Assembly: GCA_022749755.1 (NCBI GenBank) | Contig: CM040442.1 | Coordinates: 11,568,457 to 11,632,456, forward strand | Direction: 5' to 3' | Source: Azadirachta indica | Lineage: Eukaryota; Streptophyta; Magnoliopsida; Sapindales; Meliaceae | Length of the DNA: 64,000 nucleotides | Part shown: positions 49,354 to 61,487 of the stretch, in pieces | How positions within the stretch are numbered: the first letter of the stretch is position 1 | Layout: every line of letters begins with the position of its first letter | Made by a program: the position numbers and the translations under genes | The notes under the pieces: model-generated | The model's database searches: none | What the model was told of the DNA's origin: nothing | The model's input: only the letters and a program-made list of their open reading frames with translations

Positions 49354-49691
49354 GAGTTATTGAGAAGCAGGGGAAGAGGAAAGGCAGAGGAAATAGAAGC
49401 CCGTTCGTAATTAGTTTTCTTTTGCTATTGGTGCTTTGTTTCTATAGCTCTGGTGTTGCACCTGTGATGCTGCCTTGCTGCATTTCTTTGCTACTCACTT
49501 TTTGGCTCTTTACTGCTTGTTTTATTGTGGCTGAGCTGCTGCATCTACAACTACTTGGATCTCTTGTTGGGTTGCGATTTGCTAAAATTTTATTAACTTC
49601 AGTAACAACTGTAAACAATTTTACTAAATTATTTAACTTTTGTGATGAATTATTAAAATCGAGGAAACTTGGTCTCGATTTGTTGCCTTAG
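49354..49691 (+). other. Conserved exon-like segment downstream of the CNL gene
   Basis: After a strong acceptor (GGCTTCTGCAG) an open frame reads VIEKQGKRKGRGNRSPFVIS, then FLLLLVLCFYSSGVAPVMLP and further hydrophobic sequence to a stop at 49689-49691. It has a basic head followed by one or more possible membrane segments. The same exon with the same frame is at 11212 and 2065, with substitutions concentrated at third positions. It may be a spliced downstream exon of the CNL transcript (coding or 3' UTR), or a small separate gene. No start codon is required if it is spliced in. I do not recognise a family. Confidence 0.45.
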
Positions 49692-50994
49692 CAATGCTCA
49701 GAAACAAATACATTATTAGTATATTAAATTAAGAGTGATGCTACTGTCACCCCTTCAAATTTCCATTAAATTTTTCTTCTTTATTTACAATTTTAATCGC
49801 AATAAAAATTACATGAACAGACATTTAATTAAACTATTTTAATTTATGTTAAACATTTTTTACGTTCCAAACATATCTAACTAAACTATTTTAATTTATT
49901 TTAAATAGCCCTATTATACGTATAATATATTTAGTATTTTTACTAACATTTAATTTTTATTTGCCCGTAAATCATCTTTTTTTTTTAGGTCCGAAATTAA
50001 ATAAATGAATCTTTTATCCCTCAAAATATTTAGAAGTCTTAAATTAATAAAAAAAAATCATGGAGAGAGACTTGATCATAAAGAAAATATTTTCATTCAC
50101 AATCTACAGTTGGGTGGAAATTTGTACTATAAATTGTAATTGAGCATATTTTGAAGAAAGAAAAATTCAGTTAATTATTATTAGTCAAAAAAAAATTGAG
50201 AATACTGGAGCTTTGCAAAGAAGAGAGGCAATGAAGTTAACTTCTTAAATTAACAAATGTTGTATAATTTTTTGTTTAATATATATTTTAATTGGATAAA
50301 TAAAAACGAGTTTTTTTTTTTAATGTTTTGAAGGGGTAGCAATAGCACTACTCTAAATTAACTAGTTAAAGTATAAATTATAATACAAATTCATAGTTGA
50401 GAATGAAATTCTCTCACTTAAATTGATGACTCAAATATTCAAGCTCAAATCTTATATAATTTATGGGTATTTATTAATAATACAAAAGATACAAATTCTT
50501 TCTATAAAAATTGACGCAAAAAGACCTATGTCCCTGAGATTTCATGTAATTACTCAACACCCCTTTACTGTTCTAAAAATACTGCACACCCCCCCCCAAG
50601 TCCATATGTCAATTTAGTTAACATTCAAATCACTTTTTCATTTGGTTTTACGAAAATAACCTTAGATCGTTGACTAATAAAATAAAATGCTGACTTATTT
50701 ATGCTTAGCATGTCCCTGATAAGATTTATTGGGTCCTATGAATATAATAAACTATAAAGAAAAGAAAAAAAATTACAACATTTTCTTTATTTCTTTTTTT
50801 TTTTTTGAGATATTGACGAATACACCTAATGTTTAGGCTAATAAGCGAATATCCCTAATATTTAAAGAAGGTGAATACACCCCTCACATTTGGGTAAATG
50901 ATCTTGTATGGTTCTTGACTTTTATTTTCAGTAGTTGACTTATTAAGTTATTATTATTTGTATCCATAAACCTTTAAAAAATAACAAAGTAAGG

Positions 50995-51850
50995 TGTATT
51001 TATTTAATTATAATACTTTTATCCTTATTTTTGCGATATACTTTCTTTAACTGCAACAATTTAATTTTTATTTTAATATTTTACACAATATATTAAGAAG
51101 TAAATTAATTTTTATTTATTAATATAATAAAAGATTTAGAAAAGAAAATACTTTTATTAAAAAAATTTTAAACAATAAGTTAAATCAAACTTATATATTA
51201 AAATATTTTTAACCCTCTTCTTTTACTTTCTTAGTAATAATTTGATATTTAGTTATTAAAAAAAATTAATTCAAATATTTTTTAATATTTTATTTTTATA
51301 TATAATATATTTATTTAAAAAATTACATTAAAAAATTATGAAAAATATAAATAAAAAAGTATAAGAAAGAAGAGAATTTGATGTCAATTGGTAATAGAAT
51401 AAATAATTAGATATATTTTATATTCTTATTAACTAATATAATTTAACTAAAATCATATAATTTAGTTAAAAAATATATGTGTTACAAATAAAAATAATAA
51501 AAAATTTTCTTATTTTTTATATTTTTTATTTATATTTTCATAATTTTTCTTAGAAAAATATAATCTTTTAAATAATTATACTATACATAAAAATAAAATG
51601 TAAAAAATATTTAAATGTTTTTAATAATTAAATATTAAATTATTACTAAGGAAAAGAGGGGGTTAAAAATTATTTTAGATATATTTGATGTAACTTGTTA
51701 TTTGAATTTTTCTAATAATATATTTTTTTAAAATTTTTTATTGAAATAATAACTTAAAAAATTATTTATTTCTTATAATGTAAAAAATATTAAAATAGGA
51801 ACTAAATTGTTATAATTAAAAAAGAAGAAAAGTTCATTACCCCTTTAATA
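50995..51850. repeat. Large AT-rich foldback (inverted) repeat
   Basis: The left arm (about 50995-51370) and right arm (about 51480-51850) are reverse complements with moderate divergence. The phrase AACCCTCTTCTTTTACTTTC, then TTAGTAATAATTTGATATTT, near 51210-51255 is matched by AATTATTACTAAGGAAAAGA and GGGGGTTAAAAATT near 51645-51675. The weaker outer parts may extend to 50.8 and 51.9 kb. No coding sequence. It could be a large MITE or foldback element. Confidence 0.75.
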
Positions 51851-52789
51851 TTTGCTTTAAATATCCACTTCCCCTAACATTTTCAAAAATATGCTCTAGA
51901 GACCCAACTATTTAGGATTAGTAATGGGTCGAAGATTCCCATCCCGCACTAGGCCTTGATTAGGCCGAACCATCACCATCCCCACTTTGGCCCAATTCAA
52001 GACAAATTAGGGATATCCTCAATTTGGGCTAGGGATCCCTATATGGCCCTGACCCCGAATTGAACACAAGACCTCTAAAATTTTTATCTATTACCTTACC
52101 ACTGCACAAACAACATTACTCTTGAAATTATATAAATGAAGTATATTTAATGTATATTATTAAAAAAATTATTTTTGAATTATTATTATTGATATAAAAT
52201 AATTGTATAATTTAATAATAATTTTATTTTAACAATTATTTAAATATATCTTTATTAATATTAATTTTTTTATAATAGTTTGAAGGAACTATAATTCTAT
52301 TTTAATATTATAATTTTTAAATTTTAATAATAAAAATTTGATTATAAACATTATAAAGAGTATAGGGATCAAAATCTCAAATATTACAAAAATTAAAAGC
52401 TAGTAAAGTTATAAAATAAAAAACATTATATACAACATTAAAAACATCCAAGTAATTTATATTTATGTAAATCATTGTTGTCTGCAATAGATAACGAGCG
52501 ATTGTAAGGAGCGAATAGAGTGATAGTGGCGACTCACTTTGTTTTTAAATTTTGGATTTAAAAATATATATAATAATTTAATTTTATAATGATTTAATAG
52601 AACTAAACTTAACATAAATTTTAGAAAATATTACATTTATTAAATACATATTTAAGTATTTAACAAAAAGTAACTTCTACAATTATCAAATGTTCAATTT
52701 ATTATTGAAAATATATTATCAAATTTTGAAGTTTTCATCAATTCTCATAATATAAATCAAATTTATTATATCTTGTCAACAATGATAAA
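51851..52789. other. AT-rich intergenic DNA
   Basis: No gene. A GC-richer patch at 51900-52090 (ATCCCGCACTAGGCCTTGAT and similar) looks like a dispersed repeat remnant. Confidence 0.5.
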
Positions 52790-53765
52790 TTAATTTTTCA
52801 TATGAGAAATCATCATTTCACATATTATTAAAATAATATAATAAAAATAAATATTTAGCTGTTCATAAAAAAATTGATCAAAATAAAGTAATTGACAACA
52901 ATCATTAATTTGATTGAAACAATTGATATAAAATATTATAATTTGTAATAATTTTATTAGAACAAAATATCAAATTTGATTGACATATTTTCTTCAACTT
53001 TTTATTAACTTATATGAATAAAAAAAAAAAAAATAGTAAATTATGATGCAATTATTCATAGAATTGACAAAAAGTTGGAAAAAATATGTTAAATCAATCT
53101 TATACTTTAATTTTTCTTGATAATTGTTCCAAAAAAATTTTATTTAGAAAATGAAAACATAAAATATAAAAAAAAAAAAATAAAATTTTTGAGAAGTTAT
53201 TTGTTTTGTTAATCTTACAATACTATATTAAAATAAATTAATTTATTAATTATAAATAAATTATCTTTTTTACATCAATTGATTATTTTTATTTTATCAA
53301 AATTCATTGTTACAAATTTAATTATTAAAAGTTATTTAACATTTTAGTTGTTTGTTATTTCAGAAAATTTCTTGATTAAGAAAATGAATATTTAATTTTT
53401 CTTTTATGAAAAAGTTTATTATTTCACAATAAGTTTTTTGACATGTGAAACCAACATTTGACATCTCATCAAAATAATCTTATAAAAATAAATATTTAAT
53501 TTTTTATAAATTAATTGTTAAAAATAAAATAATAGATAACAATCATTAATTTAGTTAAGACAATCTATATAAAATATTATAGTTAATAAAATTTTTTATT
53601 AGAATAAAATATTAAATTTGATTAATATATTTATTATAATTTTTTAGTAACCTATATAAATAAAAAAATAATAAATATCGTATTAATTTTTAATAGATAT
53701 TAATAATGTTAGAGAAAACGTATTAAATTAATCTTGAACTTTTTATTTTTTATAATATATATCTA
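52790..53765. repeat. Two diverged tandem copies of an AT-rich unit
   Basis: The interval 52790-53120 resembles 53440-53765. Shared phrases include GACAACAATCATTAATTT / GATAACAATCATTAATTT, TATAAAATATTATA, and TTAAATCAATCTT / TTAAATTAATCTT. The period is about 650 bp. No coding sequence. Confidence 0.55.
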
Positions 53766-54834
53766 ATTATAAAGGACTTAATTGATTAAATTAAAAAAGT
53801 ATAAACTTTTTTTAAGTATTAATTAATGAAAAGAAAAATATAAAACTTGTATATTTATTTATTGAATAATGTGGATACAATTGTAATTTGACAAAACAAT
53901 TTGGAAATTATTTTGACCAGGGAAACGGGAAAGCTTTTCTGGCCGGCTAAGATCTTACAGCGTATTATAAGCATATGGCTGAAGGTGAGTGAATATATCA
54001 TTATCATTTTACAAATGTAATGGCCAGTTTACTGCATTTTCAGTTTAATTAATTATTACATATATATATTTATATTAATTATTAGAGACGGATTGATTGG
54101 ATGACCAGATCATTGGACATTTGGTACACTTTATTACGAGAAAGAACTTATCCTCGCCCATTTTCTTGCTACATACAAGAAGCCCCTGGTGTGTGTATAT
54201 ATATATATCATCATGATTTTTTTTATTTTATAATTAATTTTCATCTCACAAATTTATATATGCTTCCAATGCCTGTAAATTAATTCTTAATTTTCTTCAC
54301 TAATTAAAAAAATCAAAATTTTACCAAACGAAAAAATATTATTGAAAGGTCACACTTATTGATGGAACTGTGATGGGAGCTGGTGCTGGACTATCCATGT
54401 ATGCACCATACAGGTTTGTAACTAAGAATACTGTATGCATGCATGCATGCTCTATCTTCTCTTTTTAATATTGTTATTACATAAAAAACAATAATACATT
54501 AATTAATTAATATGAAAAAATATTGTTATTCACAGGTATTTGCTATGCCGGAGGCAACAATAGGACTTTTTCCTGATGTTGGTGCATCACATTTTGGGTA
54601 TAAATAATACTTTAAGTCAAGATTTTTTTTTAAAATTTTAATTAATTTTAATTATCTAAATTCTTTTCAGGAGAATATTTGGGACCTACTGGAGGTAGGT
54701 TGGATGGGGCAGGAATGATTGCATGTGGTCTAGCAACTCATTTTGTTCTGTCGAAGGTTATTATCAAATTTTAGAGCTTTAATAGATTATTTTTACCATG
54801 ATGAATTAACGAACGAATTATTTATTATTGATCA

Positions 54835-55604
54835 TATTGGGATAAACTAATACAAACTAATTTGCAGAAGCACAATAGTTACCTTATCCCCTGTTACGTG
54901 AGCCTAATAGGAAACAAATAAATAGAGTAACAATCTTTGGGCACAAAATCAATTCTTGGACAGCAACCACATCATCAACAAAACAACCATAACACAATCA
55001 ATTTTAACGTGAAAAACCTCCCCAATGTGAGGAGTAAAAATCACGGGACCGTCGTCCACTCAAAAAACTCCACTATAATCAAATAATAGGAATACACAAT
55101 TTCTCTCTAGGTAAACTAGAGGTACACATTTACAATATTCTCAAGATCACACAATCTTAGCAAACAATCAAGTTTTATAAAGAAATTATAGAGAAAGTTT
55201 AAGAAAAACATCACCCAAATGGTGGTCTAATTTCCAATCATGAAATTTAGAGAAAGAGAGCTCCAAATTTGATTTTCACCATTCAGAATTTAGTCCTCTG
55301 AGTTAGGAAGCTGTTGGTAAAATTTCAACTCAATCGGACTACGAATCAACGTCTGATCAACCACTTGATCAAAACTGTCCCAATTTACTATTCTGCCTCT
55401 CTCTCGTAAATAGTACCCACCCTCTCTAAAAATGATAAACAGTACCCATTTCTCTTCTTAACACACATATATATATTGTAACAAAAAATTAAATACTAAA
55501 CCCTACTTGAGAAAAGAGCAAAATATTTTTGGGTTAGTTAGACTTAGTTACTATTGAAGAGAAAATTTGGGCCATCTTCAAATAAGAGGAAACTCAACCC
55601 AATA
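54835..55604 (-). repeat. Copia-2 3' LTR (left copy)
   Basis: A 770-bp repeat with TATTGGG...CCCAATA ends, next to the polypurine tract. Aligns along its length with 59652-60418. Confidence 0.93.
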
Positions 55605-55619
55605 AATCTCCCCCTTTCC
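55605..55619 (-). other. Copia-2 polypurine tract
   Basis: The minus strand reads GGAAAGGGGGAGATT directly before the 3' LTR. Confidence 0.8.
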
Positions 55620-55639
55620 AACTATATAGAGGGATTTAC

Positions 55640-58600
55640 CAACCCAACAATTGAACAACGAACTTTAAACTTTTCCCTTGGAAGAGTGTTGGTTAACATA
55701 TCAGAGGCATTTTGATTGTGTGAATCTTTTCAAGCTCAAACATATTATCATTAAGTGCATCTCTTAACCAATGATATCTCATATCAATACATTTTGATTT
55801 TGCATGAAAAGAGGAATTTTTACTCAAGTGAATTGCACTCTAATTATCACAAAATACCACATATCGCTGTTGCTTGAAATCGAGTTCCTGTAAGAACCTC
55901 TTCATCCACAACAATTCTTTGCATGCTTCAGTCGCTGCAATGAATTCTGCCTCTGTAGTGGAAAGTGCAACATATTTTTGTAATCTTGATTGCCATGATA
56001 CAGCTCCACTTGAAAGTGTCATCAAGTAACTCGTAGTAGACTTTCAAGTATCAACATCTCCAACCATATCTGAATTTGTATAGCCAACTAACACGAGTTC
56101 TCCACTTTTAATTGTGAGTTTGAAATTAGAAGTACCACGAAGATATCTCATAATCCACTTCACTGTATTCCAATGCTCTCTTCTTGGATTGGATAAAAAT
56201 CTACTTACAACAACACCGACTACATGAGCTATATCTGGTCTTATGTATACCATCGCATACATTAAGCTTCCAACTGCTGAAGCATAAGGAACTCTTTCTA
56301 TGTCTTCTTTTTCTTTATCTGTTGTAGGGGACTGCTTGGTGCTTAATTTAAAGTGTGTGATAAGAGAAGTGCTAACCACTTTAGTGTTGCTCATATTATA
56401 CCTTTCAAGTACCTTTTCAATGTAATGCTCCTGTGATATACACAACTCCTTGACTGCTCTATTTTGATAAATTCGAATGCCAAGAATTTGTTTTGCTGGC
56501 TCTAAATCCTTCATAGCAAAGGATTTGCTCAATTGCTTCTTTAACCTGTCAATTCTAGAAGCATTCCTGCCAACAATCAACATGTCACCAACATAAAGCA
56601 ATAATACGATAAAATCATCATCAACAAATTTCTGCACAAAAACACAATGGTCAGAAGAAGTTTTATGGTAGTTTTGCTCCCCCATAACTGATTCAAACTT
56701 CTTATACCACTGTCTTGGTGCCTGTTTCAAGCCATAGAGGATTTTCTTCAACTTGCATATAGTCTTCTTTCCTTTTATTCTGAAACCCTCTGGTTGTTCC
56801 ATATAAATTTCTTTATTTAAGTTCCCATGTAGAAAAGCAGTCTTTACATCTATCTACTTAACCTCCAAGTCAAGACTAGCCGCTATGCCCAATACCACAC
56901 GAATGAATGACATTTTGACAATTGGAGAGAAGATTTCATCGAATTCAACACCTTTCCTTTGGCTAAATTCCTTGACAACCAATCTGGCTTTGTATCGTGG
57001 CTGCGAGGTATGTTCTTTTTGTTTCACTCTATACACCCATTTATTCTTTAAAGCCCTTTTACCTTTAGGTAACTTCACCAACTCAAATGTATGATTTTCA
57101 TACAGTGACTTTATCTCGTCTTGCATGGCATCAATCCACTCCTTCTTATGTTCACTTTCCACTGCTTCTGTATAACATTCAGGTTCTTCCCCATCAATTA
57201 ATAACACATACTCACTAGTACGATACCATGTGAAGGGCTGTCGGTTTTTGGTAAATTTCTGAGTGGAGCATCTAGTAAAGCTTCTGAAGTAGATGACTAA
57301 TTCTGAACATCATCATCAACCTCAACCTGTGTATGAGCGTCAATATCACTTGCACCATACTGGTCATCCTGGACTTCATTTGTAAGCTGTGCTAGAGCAT
57401 ATGTAGGAAGAACTAGATCCAAATCTATCAATGCATCACTATACTGAGGCATTGCTTCTTTTGACTTCTCAATATCCTGTATAGTTTGGTCTTCCATAAA
57501 CACAGTATCCCGACTTCTTACAAGTTTCTTTTGCACTGGATTATAAAACCTGTAACCAAACTCATCTTGACCATAGCCGAGAAATACACACTGTTTTATC
57601 TTAACATCAAGTTTAGACTTTTCATCTTTGAGAATATGCACAAATGCTTTACATCCAAAGATACGCAAATAATCATAAGCAACATCCTTTCCTAACTAAA
57701 CTTTATCTGAAACATCAAAGTCTAAAGGAACACATGGTGTGAGATTCAACACATGTACAACTGTATTCAAAGTCTCCCCCCAAAAAGATATTGGCAATTA
57801 TGCTTGTGAAAACAAACATCTCACTCTTTCAACTAATGTTCTATTCATCCTCTCAGCTAGCCCATTTAACTGAGGAGTCTTCGGAGGTATCTTTTGATGA
57901 AAAATTCCTAACTTTCTGCAATACTCATCAAATGGTCCAGAATACTCACCCCCATTATCAGTTCTAATGCACTTCAACTTTTTCCCAATCTGTCTCTTAA
58001 CTGATGCTTAAAACTGTTTAAACATATCTAGTACTTGATCCTTTGACTTCAATGTATAAACCTACAACTTTCTTGAGTGATCATCTATAAAAGTCACAAA
58101 ATAGAGAGCACCACCATGTGTTTTTGTTTTCATAGGGCCACAAACATCAGAGTATACTAGTTCAAGTATACCTGATTTTCTTGAAGATGGAGATGTCTTG
58201 AAGGTAGTCTTAATTTGCCCCTGCCAAGCAATGAACACCCTTCTTTAAAGATTCATTTTTCAACCTAGAAAGTATATTCTTCTTGGCTAAAACATTCAAA
58301 CCCTTCTCACTCATGGGATCAAGTCTTCTATACCATAACTCAATTGTATCTTCATTTTTTACTGTATTGATACTGCTATCTGCAATCTTTGCTTGTATAA
58401 AGTACAATGAAGAACATTTCCTTCCTCGGGTCACAACCATAGAACCTTTGCTAAGCTTCCATTTACCACCACTAAAGTTATTGGAGAAACCCTTATCATC
58501 AAATTTACTTGCAGAAATCAAGTTCAAACAAATATCAGGAATATATTTGACATTTTTCAGAAGTAACATCTTACCATTATTGGTCTTCAAGCACACATCT

Positions 58601-59604
58601 GCCATGCCTATGGCTTTAGCTAAGCCATTATTTCTCATCTTAATATCTCCAAAATCACTGGATGTATAAGATGTAAAGAATTTCCTTCGCGATATAGCAT
58701 AAATAGAGGCACCACTATCAATTACCTAGCTGGTTTCATGGCACACAAGGTTGATAACATCATCATCATACATAATAAAAAAGTCATATGTAACAGTAGC
58801 AACTCTATCATCATCACTACTGTCATCATTTTTCTTTTCCTTTCCTTTATCCTTCTTGTTGTCTCGCTTTAGCTGTTGACAATACTTCTTTATATATCCC
58901 TTCAAACCACAATGATAGTATTCAACATTGGCAAACTTGTTGGTCTTACTTTTACTTTTATCTCTATTCTTCGGACCTCTACTCTTACTCCTCCTCCTCT
59001 TTTTTGTGACTAAGATATCTGACTGTGAAGAATTCTGTGACTTTCTTTTATTCTCTTTATTCAGAATACTATTATTAGCTAATTCCATAGTGATAATACC
59101 ATCAAGAGCTAAGTTAGATAATGACATTCTAAATGTCTCTCATGAGTCTGATAATGTGCCTAAAAGCCATAACTCTTATATTTCATCTTCAAATTTGATG
59201 TTCATTCCAGCCAACTGATTAATGATTCCCTGAAATGCATTCAAGTGATCTGTCATTGGTTTTCCATCCCGATATTTCAAGTTCATCATCTGTTTTATCA
59301 AAAATAGTTTGTTGTTCCTGGTTTTTCTAGCATATAACTCTTCAAGCTTATTCCACAAAGAACTTGCATCTGTCTCTCCACTGATGTGATTCAAAACATT
59401 GTAATCTACCCATTGTTTGATATACCCACACACTTGACGATGAAGCAACTTCCATTGTGCATCTGTTTTATTATTGGGTTTCTGTTCCTCAAATACAGGT
59501 AAATAATAATCTTTCACATATAAAAGATCTTCCATCTTTCCCTTCCATAAATGATAATTTGCACCATTCAAGTTAACCATTCTACTTGTATTAGCTTCCA
59601 TCAT
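55640..59604 (-). pseudogene. Copia-2 gag-pol polyprotein, degraded
   Basis: It starts at 59604 or the next codon ([20 protein letters not shown]), with a gag domain open to 59176. Then come a damaged zinc knuckle (YYHCGLKGYIKKYC, near 58885-58925, first Cys and the His replaced by Tyr) and a protease (VIDSGAS) right after an in-frame TAG at 58726-58728. The pre-integrase region (58638-58210) has lost metal ligands (LWYRRLDPMSEKG). The integrase region is broken. Reverse transcriptase spans 57207-56044 (ENHTFELVKLPKGKRALKNK; LYGLKQAPRQWYKKFE), with the catalytic YVDD changed to YVGD (near 56590). RNase H is at 56025-55640 (STTEAEFIAATEACKELLWM). Several stops and shifts are present, so this copy is not replication-competent. 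Confidence 0.93.
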
Positions 59605-59636
59605 TCAACACAAGGTACAAAACAAATATAACCAAA

Positions 59637-59648
59637 GTTTTGATACCA
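59637..59648 (-). other. Copia-2 tRNA primer-binding site
   Basis: The minus strand reads TGGTATCAAAAC three bases inside the 5' LTR, close to the plant copia initiator-Met type TGGTATCAGAGC. Confidence 0.8.
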
Positions 59649-59651
59649 CTT

Positions 59652-60418
59652 TATTCAGATAAACTAATACAAACCAATTTATGGAAGCACAATAATTACC
59701 TTATCTCCTCTTGCGTGAACCTAATAGGAAACAAACAAATAGACCAACAATCTTTGAGCACAAAATCAATTCTTGGATAGCAATCACATCGTCAACAAAA
59801 CAATTATAACACAATTAATTTTAACGTGAAAAACCTCCCCAATGTGAGAAGTAAAAACCACGAGACCGTAGTTCACCCAAAAAACTCTACTATAATCAAA
59901 TAATGGGAATACACAATTTCTCTTTACGTAGAATTAGAGGTATACATCCACAATATTCTCACACAATATTGGCAAACAATTAAGTTCTACAAAGAAATTA
60001 TAGAGAGAGTTTAAGAAAAAAACATCACCAAAATGGTGACCTAACTTCCAACCACGAAATCTGGAGAAAGGGAACTTCAAATCTGATGTCCACCGTTTAG
60101 AATTTAGTCTTCTGAGTTATGAAGCTGCTGGTAAAATTTCAGCTCAATCAAACCACGAATTAACTTCCAATCAACCACTTGATCAAAACTATTCCGAGTT
60201 TACTATTTTGCCTCTCTCTCGTAAACAGTACGCACCCTCTCTAAAAATGATAAACAGTATCCATTTTTCTTTTTAACACACATATATATATTGTAACAAA
60301 AAATTAAATACTAAACCCTACTTTAAAAAGACTAAAATATCCTTAAACTAATTGGGCTTAATTATTATTAAAGCGAAAATTTGAGCTATCTCTAAATAGA
60401 AGGAAACCTAACCCAATA
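59652..60418 (-). repeat. Copia-2 5' LTR (right copy)
   Basis: A 767-bp repeat beginning TATTCAGATAAAC and ending CCCAATA. The target duplication follows at 60419. Confidence 0.93.
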
Positions 60419-61487
60419 GATCGTACGATATTTATATGTTGGAAAATGCGTTAGAGGGGTTGACTTGTTCAGATGCAACTTCAATTTCTCACCTAATCAA
60501 TAAATTTGTATTCCAAAAAAATTATGTGAAGCAAGATAGTGCTTACCATAATCGATATGATTATTGGACCGTTTATTTGCAGTTTTGACTACGACTCAAT
60601 GATTAAATAATTAATTAATGTTGCAGATTGAAGATTGTTAACAAATGCTTCTCAAGTGAAACAGTTGAAGAAATACTATTGGCTCTTTTATGTGAGAAAT
60701 GTACATTAATTAATTTTCTTATGTTTAAACTGTTGCAATTAAAACATTCATTATATATGATGTTTCTTCCCAGGAGAAGGTGTAGAAAATGGAGAGCAAC
60801 AGTGGATAATTGATGCAATAAATTCAATGAAATCAGCTTGCCCCGCGAGCCTCAAAATATTTCTTAGAACAGTACGTGACCCAGAATTGCAAAATCTCTT
60901 TTTTTTTTTAATTTATTTCTTCCTTCAAATACATTTATATCTTTATTATAAAGTGATTAAATTTTTTTTAATTTTGAAATTAAAAAATTATTAAATTTTA
61001 GATAAGAGAAGGTCGAATTCAAAGCTTTGAATAATGCCTTACTCGAAAATATCATATAATTTTTTACATTTGTCTAGGAACAGTAAACCATGACTTTTAT
61101 GAAGTATTTTAGAATAAAAAACTTAATTTTTTTTATATTAATTAGTCTTGACAGATCTAATGCTAGTTATTTCTTACAGGGTGGAAGAGCAATGGTAATC
61201 GACAAAGACAAGAAACCCAAGGTAGATGATTGAACTACCATGTTTAATTTGTAGTATATATATTGTACAATATATTTTCTTACATTCTATGTCACTGTTT
61301 TAATTAATTAATAATCTAACTATTAAAACAGTGGCAACCGTCAAAGCTGGAGCTAATTACCGAAGAAATTGTAGAACAGTATTTCAAGAACATGGATGAT
61401 GATGATGAGGATAATTGGGATTCCCTAAAACTTCCTCCTAGATCATCCAACGGATTAACTATTGATGCTGCTAGGTCCAAACTTTAA

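Larger units (their letters stand above)
48288..50790 (+). repeat. Segmental duplicate of 10031-12625
   Basis: The CNL 3' end and flank are copied at 10.0-12.6 kb, with the last ~370 bp of the spliced-tail region also at 1.86-2.22 kb. All copies are on the + strand. Confidence 0.85.
54835..60418 (-). mobile_element. Copia-2: Ty1/copia LTR retrotransposon inserted in the HIBCH-like gene
   Basis: This 5584-bp element has both LTRs complete, a primer-binding site (minus TGGTATCAAAAC at 59637-59648) and a polypurine tract (minus GGAAAGGGGGAGATT at 55605-55619). Flanking bases are GATCA (54830-54834) and GATCG (60419-60423), a 5-bp target duplication with one later change. LTR ends are TATTGGG...CCCAATA instead of TG...CA. 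LTRs differ at roughly one site in ten by eye, mostly transitions, so the insertion is old. It belongs to the same copia group as Copia-1 (similar gag start and LTR phrases such as ACGTGAAAAACCTCC), but is not the same subfamily. Confidence 0.95.
53921..61487 (+). pseudogene. 3-hydroxyisobutyryl-CoA hydrolase-like (HIBCH/CHY1 family) gene, disrupted
   Basis: Exon remnants on the + strand: 53921-53984 (GNGKAFLAG, stop, DLTAYYKHMAE), 54086-54188 (weak), 54349-54432 (VTLIDGTVMGAGAGLSMYAP), 54536-54597 (VFAMPEATIGLFPDVGASHF, with the catalytic Glu and Asp region), 54671-54756 (EYLGPTGGRLDGAGMIACGL), 60437-60550 (MLENALEGLTCSD), 60627-60691 (LKIVNKCFSSETVEEIL), 60774-60871 (GEQQWIIDAINSMKSACP), 61002-61058 (IREGRIQSFE then TAA), 61180-61221 (GGRAMVIDKDKKPK) and 61332-61487 (WQPSKLELITEEIVEQYF, ending ARSKL). 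The C-terminal Ser-Lys-Leu is a peroxisomal PTS1. Family members hydrolyse hydroxyacyl-CoA in valine breakdown. TAA replaces a Gly in the oxyanion-loop GGDL (53948-53950), another TAA is at 61032-61034, residues after GASHF are lost with a phase mismatch, the 5' exons are absent, and Copia-2 sits between exons. It is therefore a pseudogene. Confidence 0.85.
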
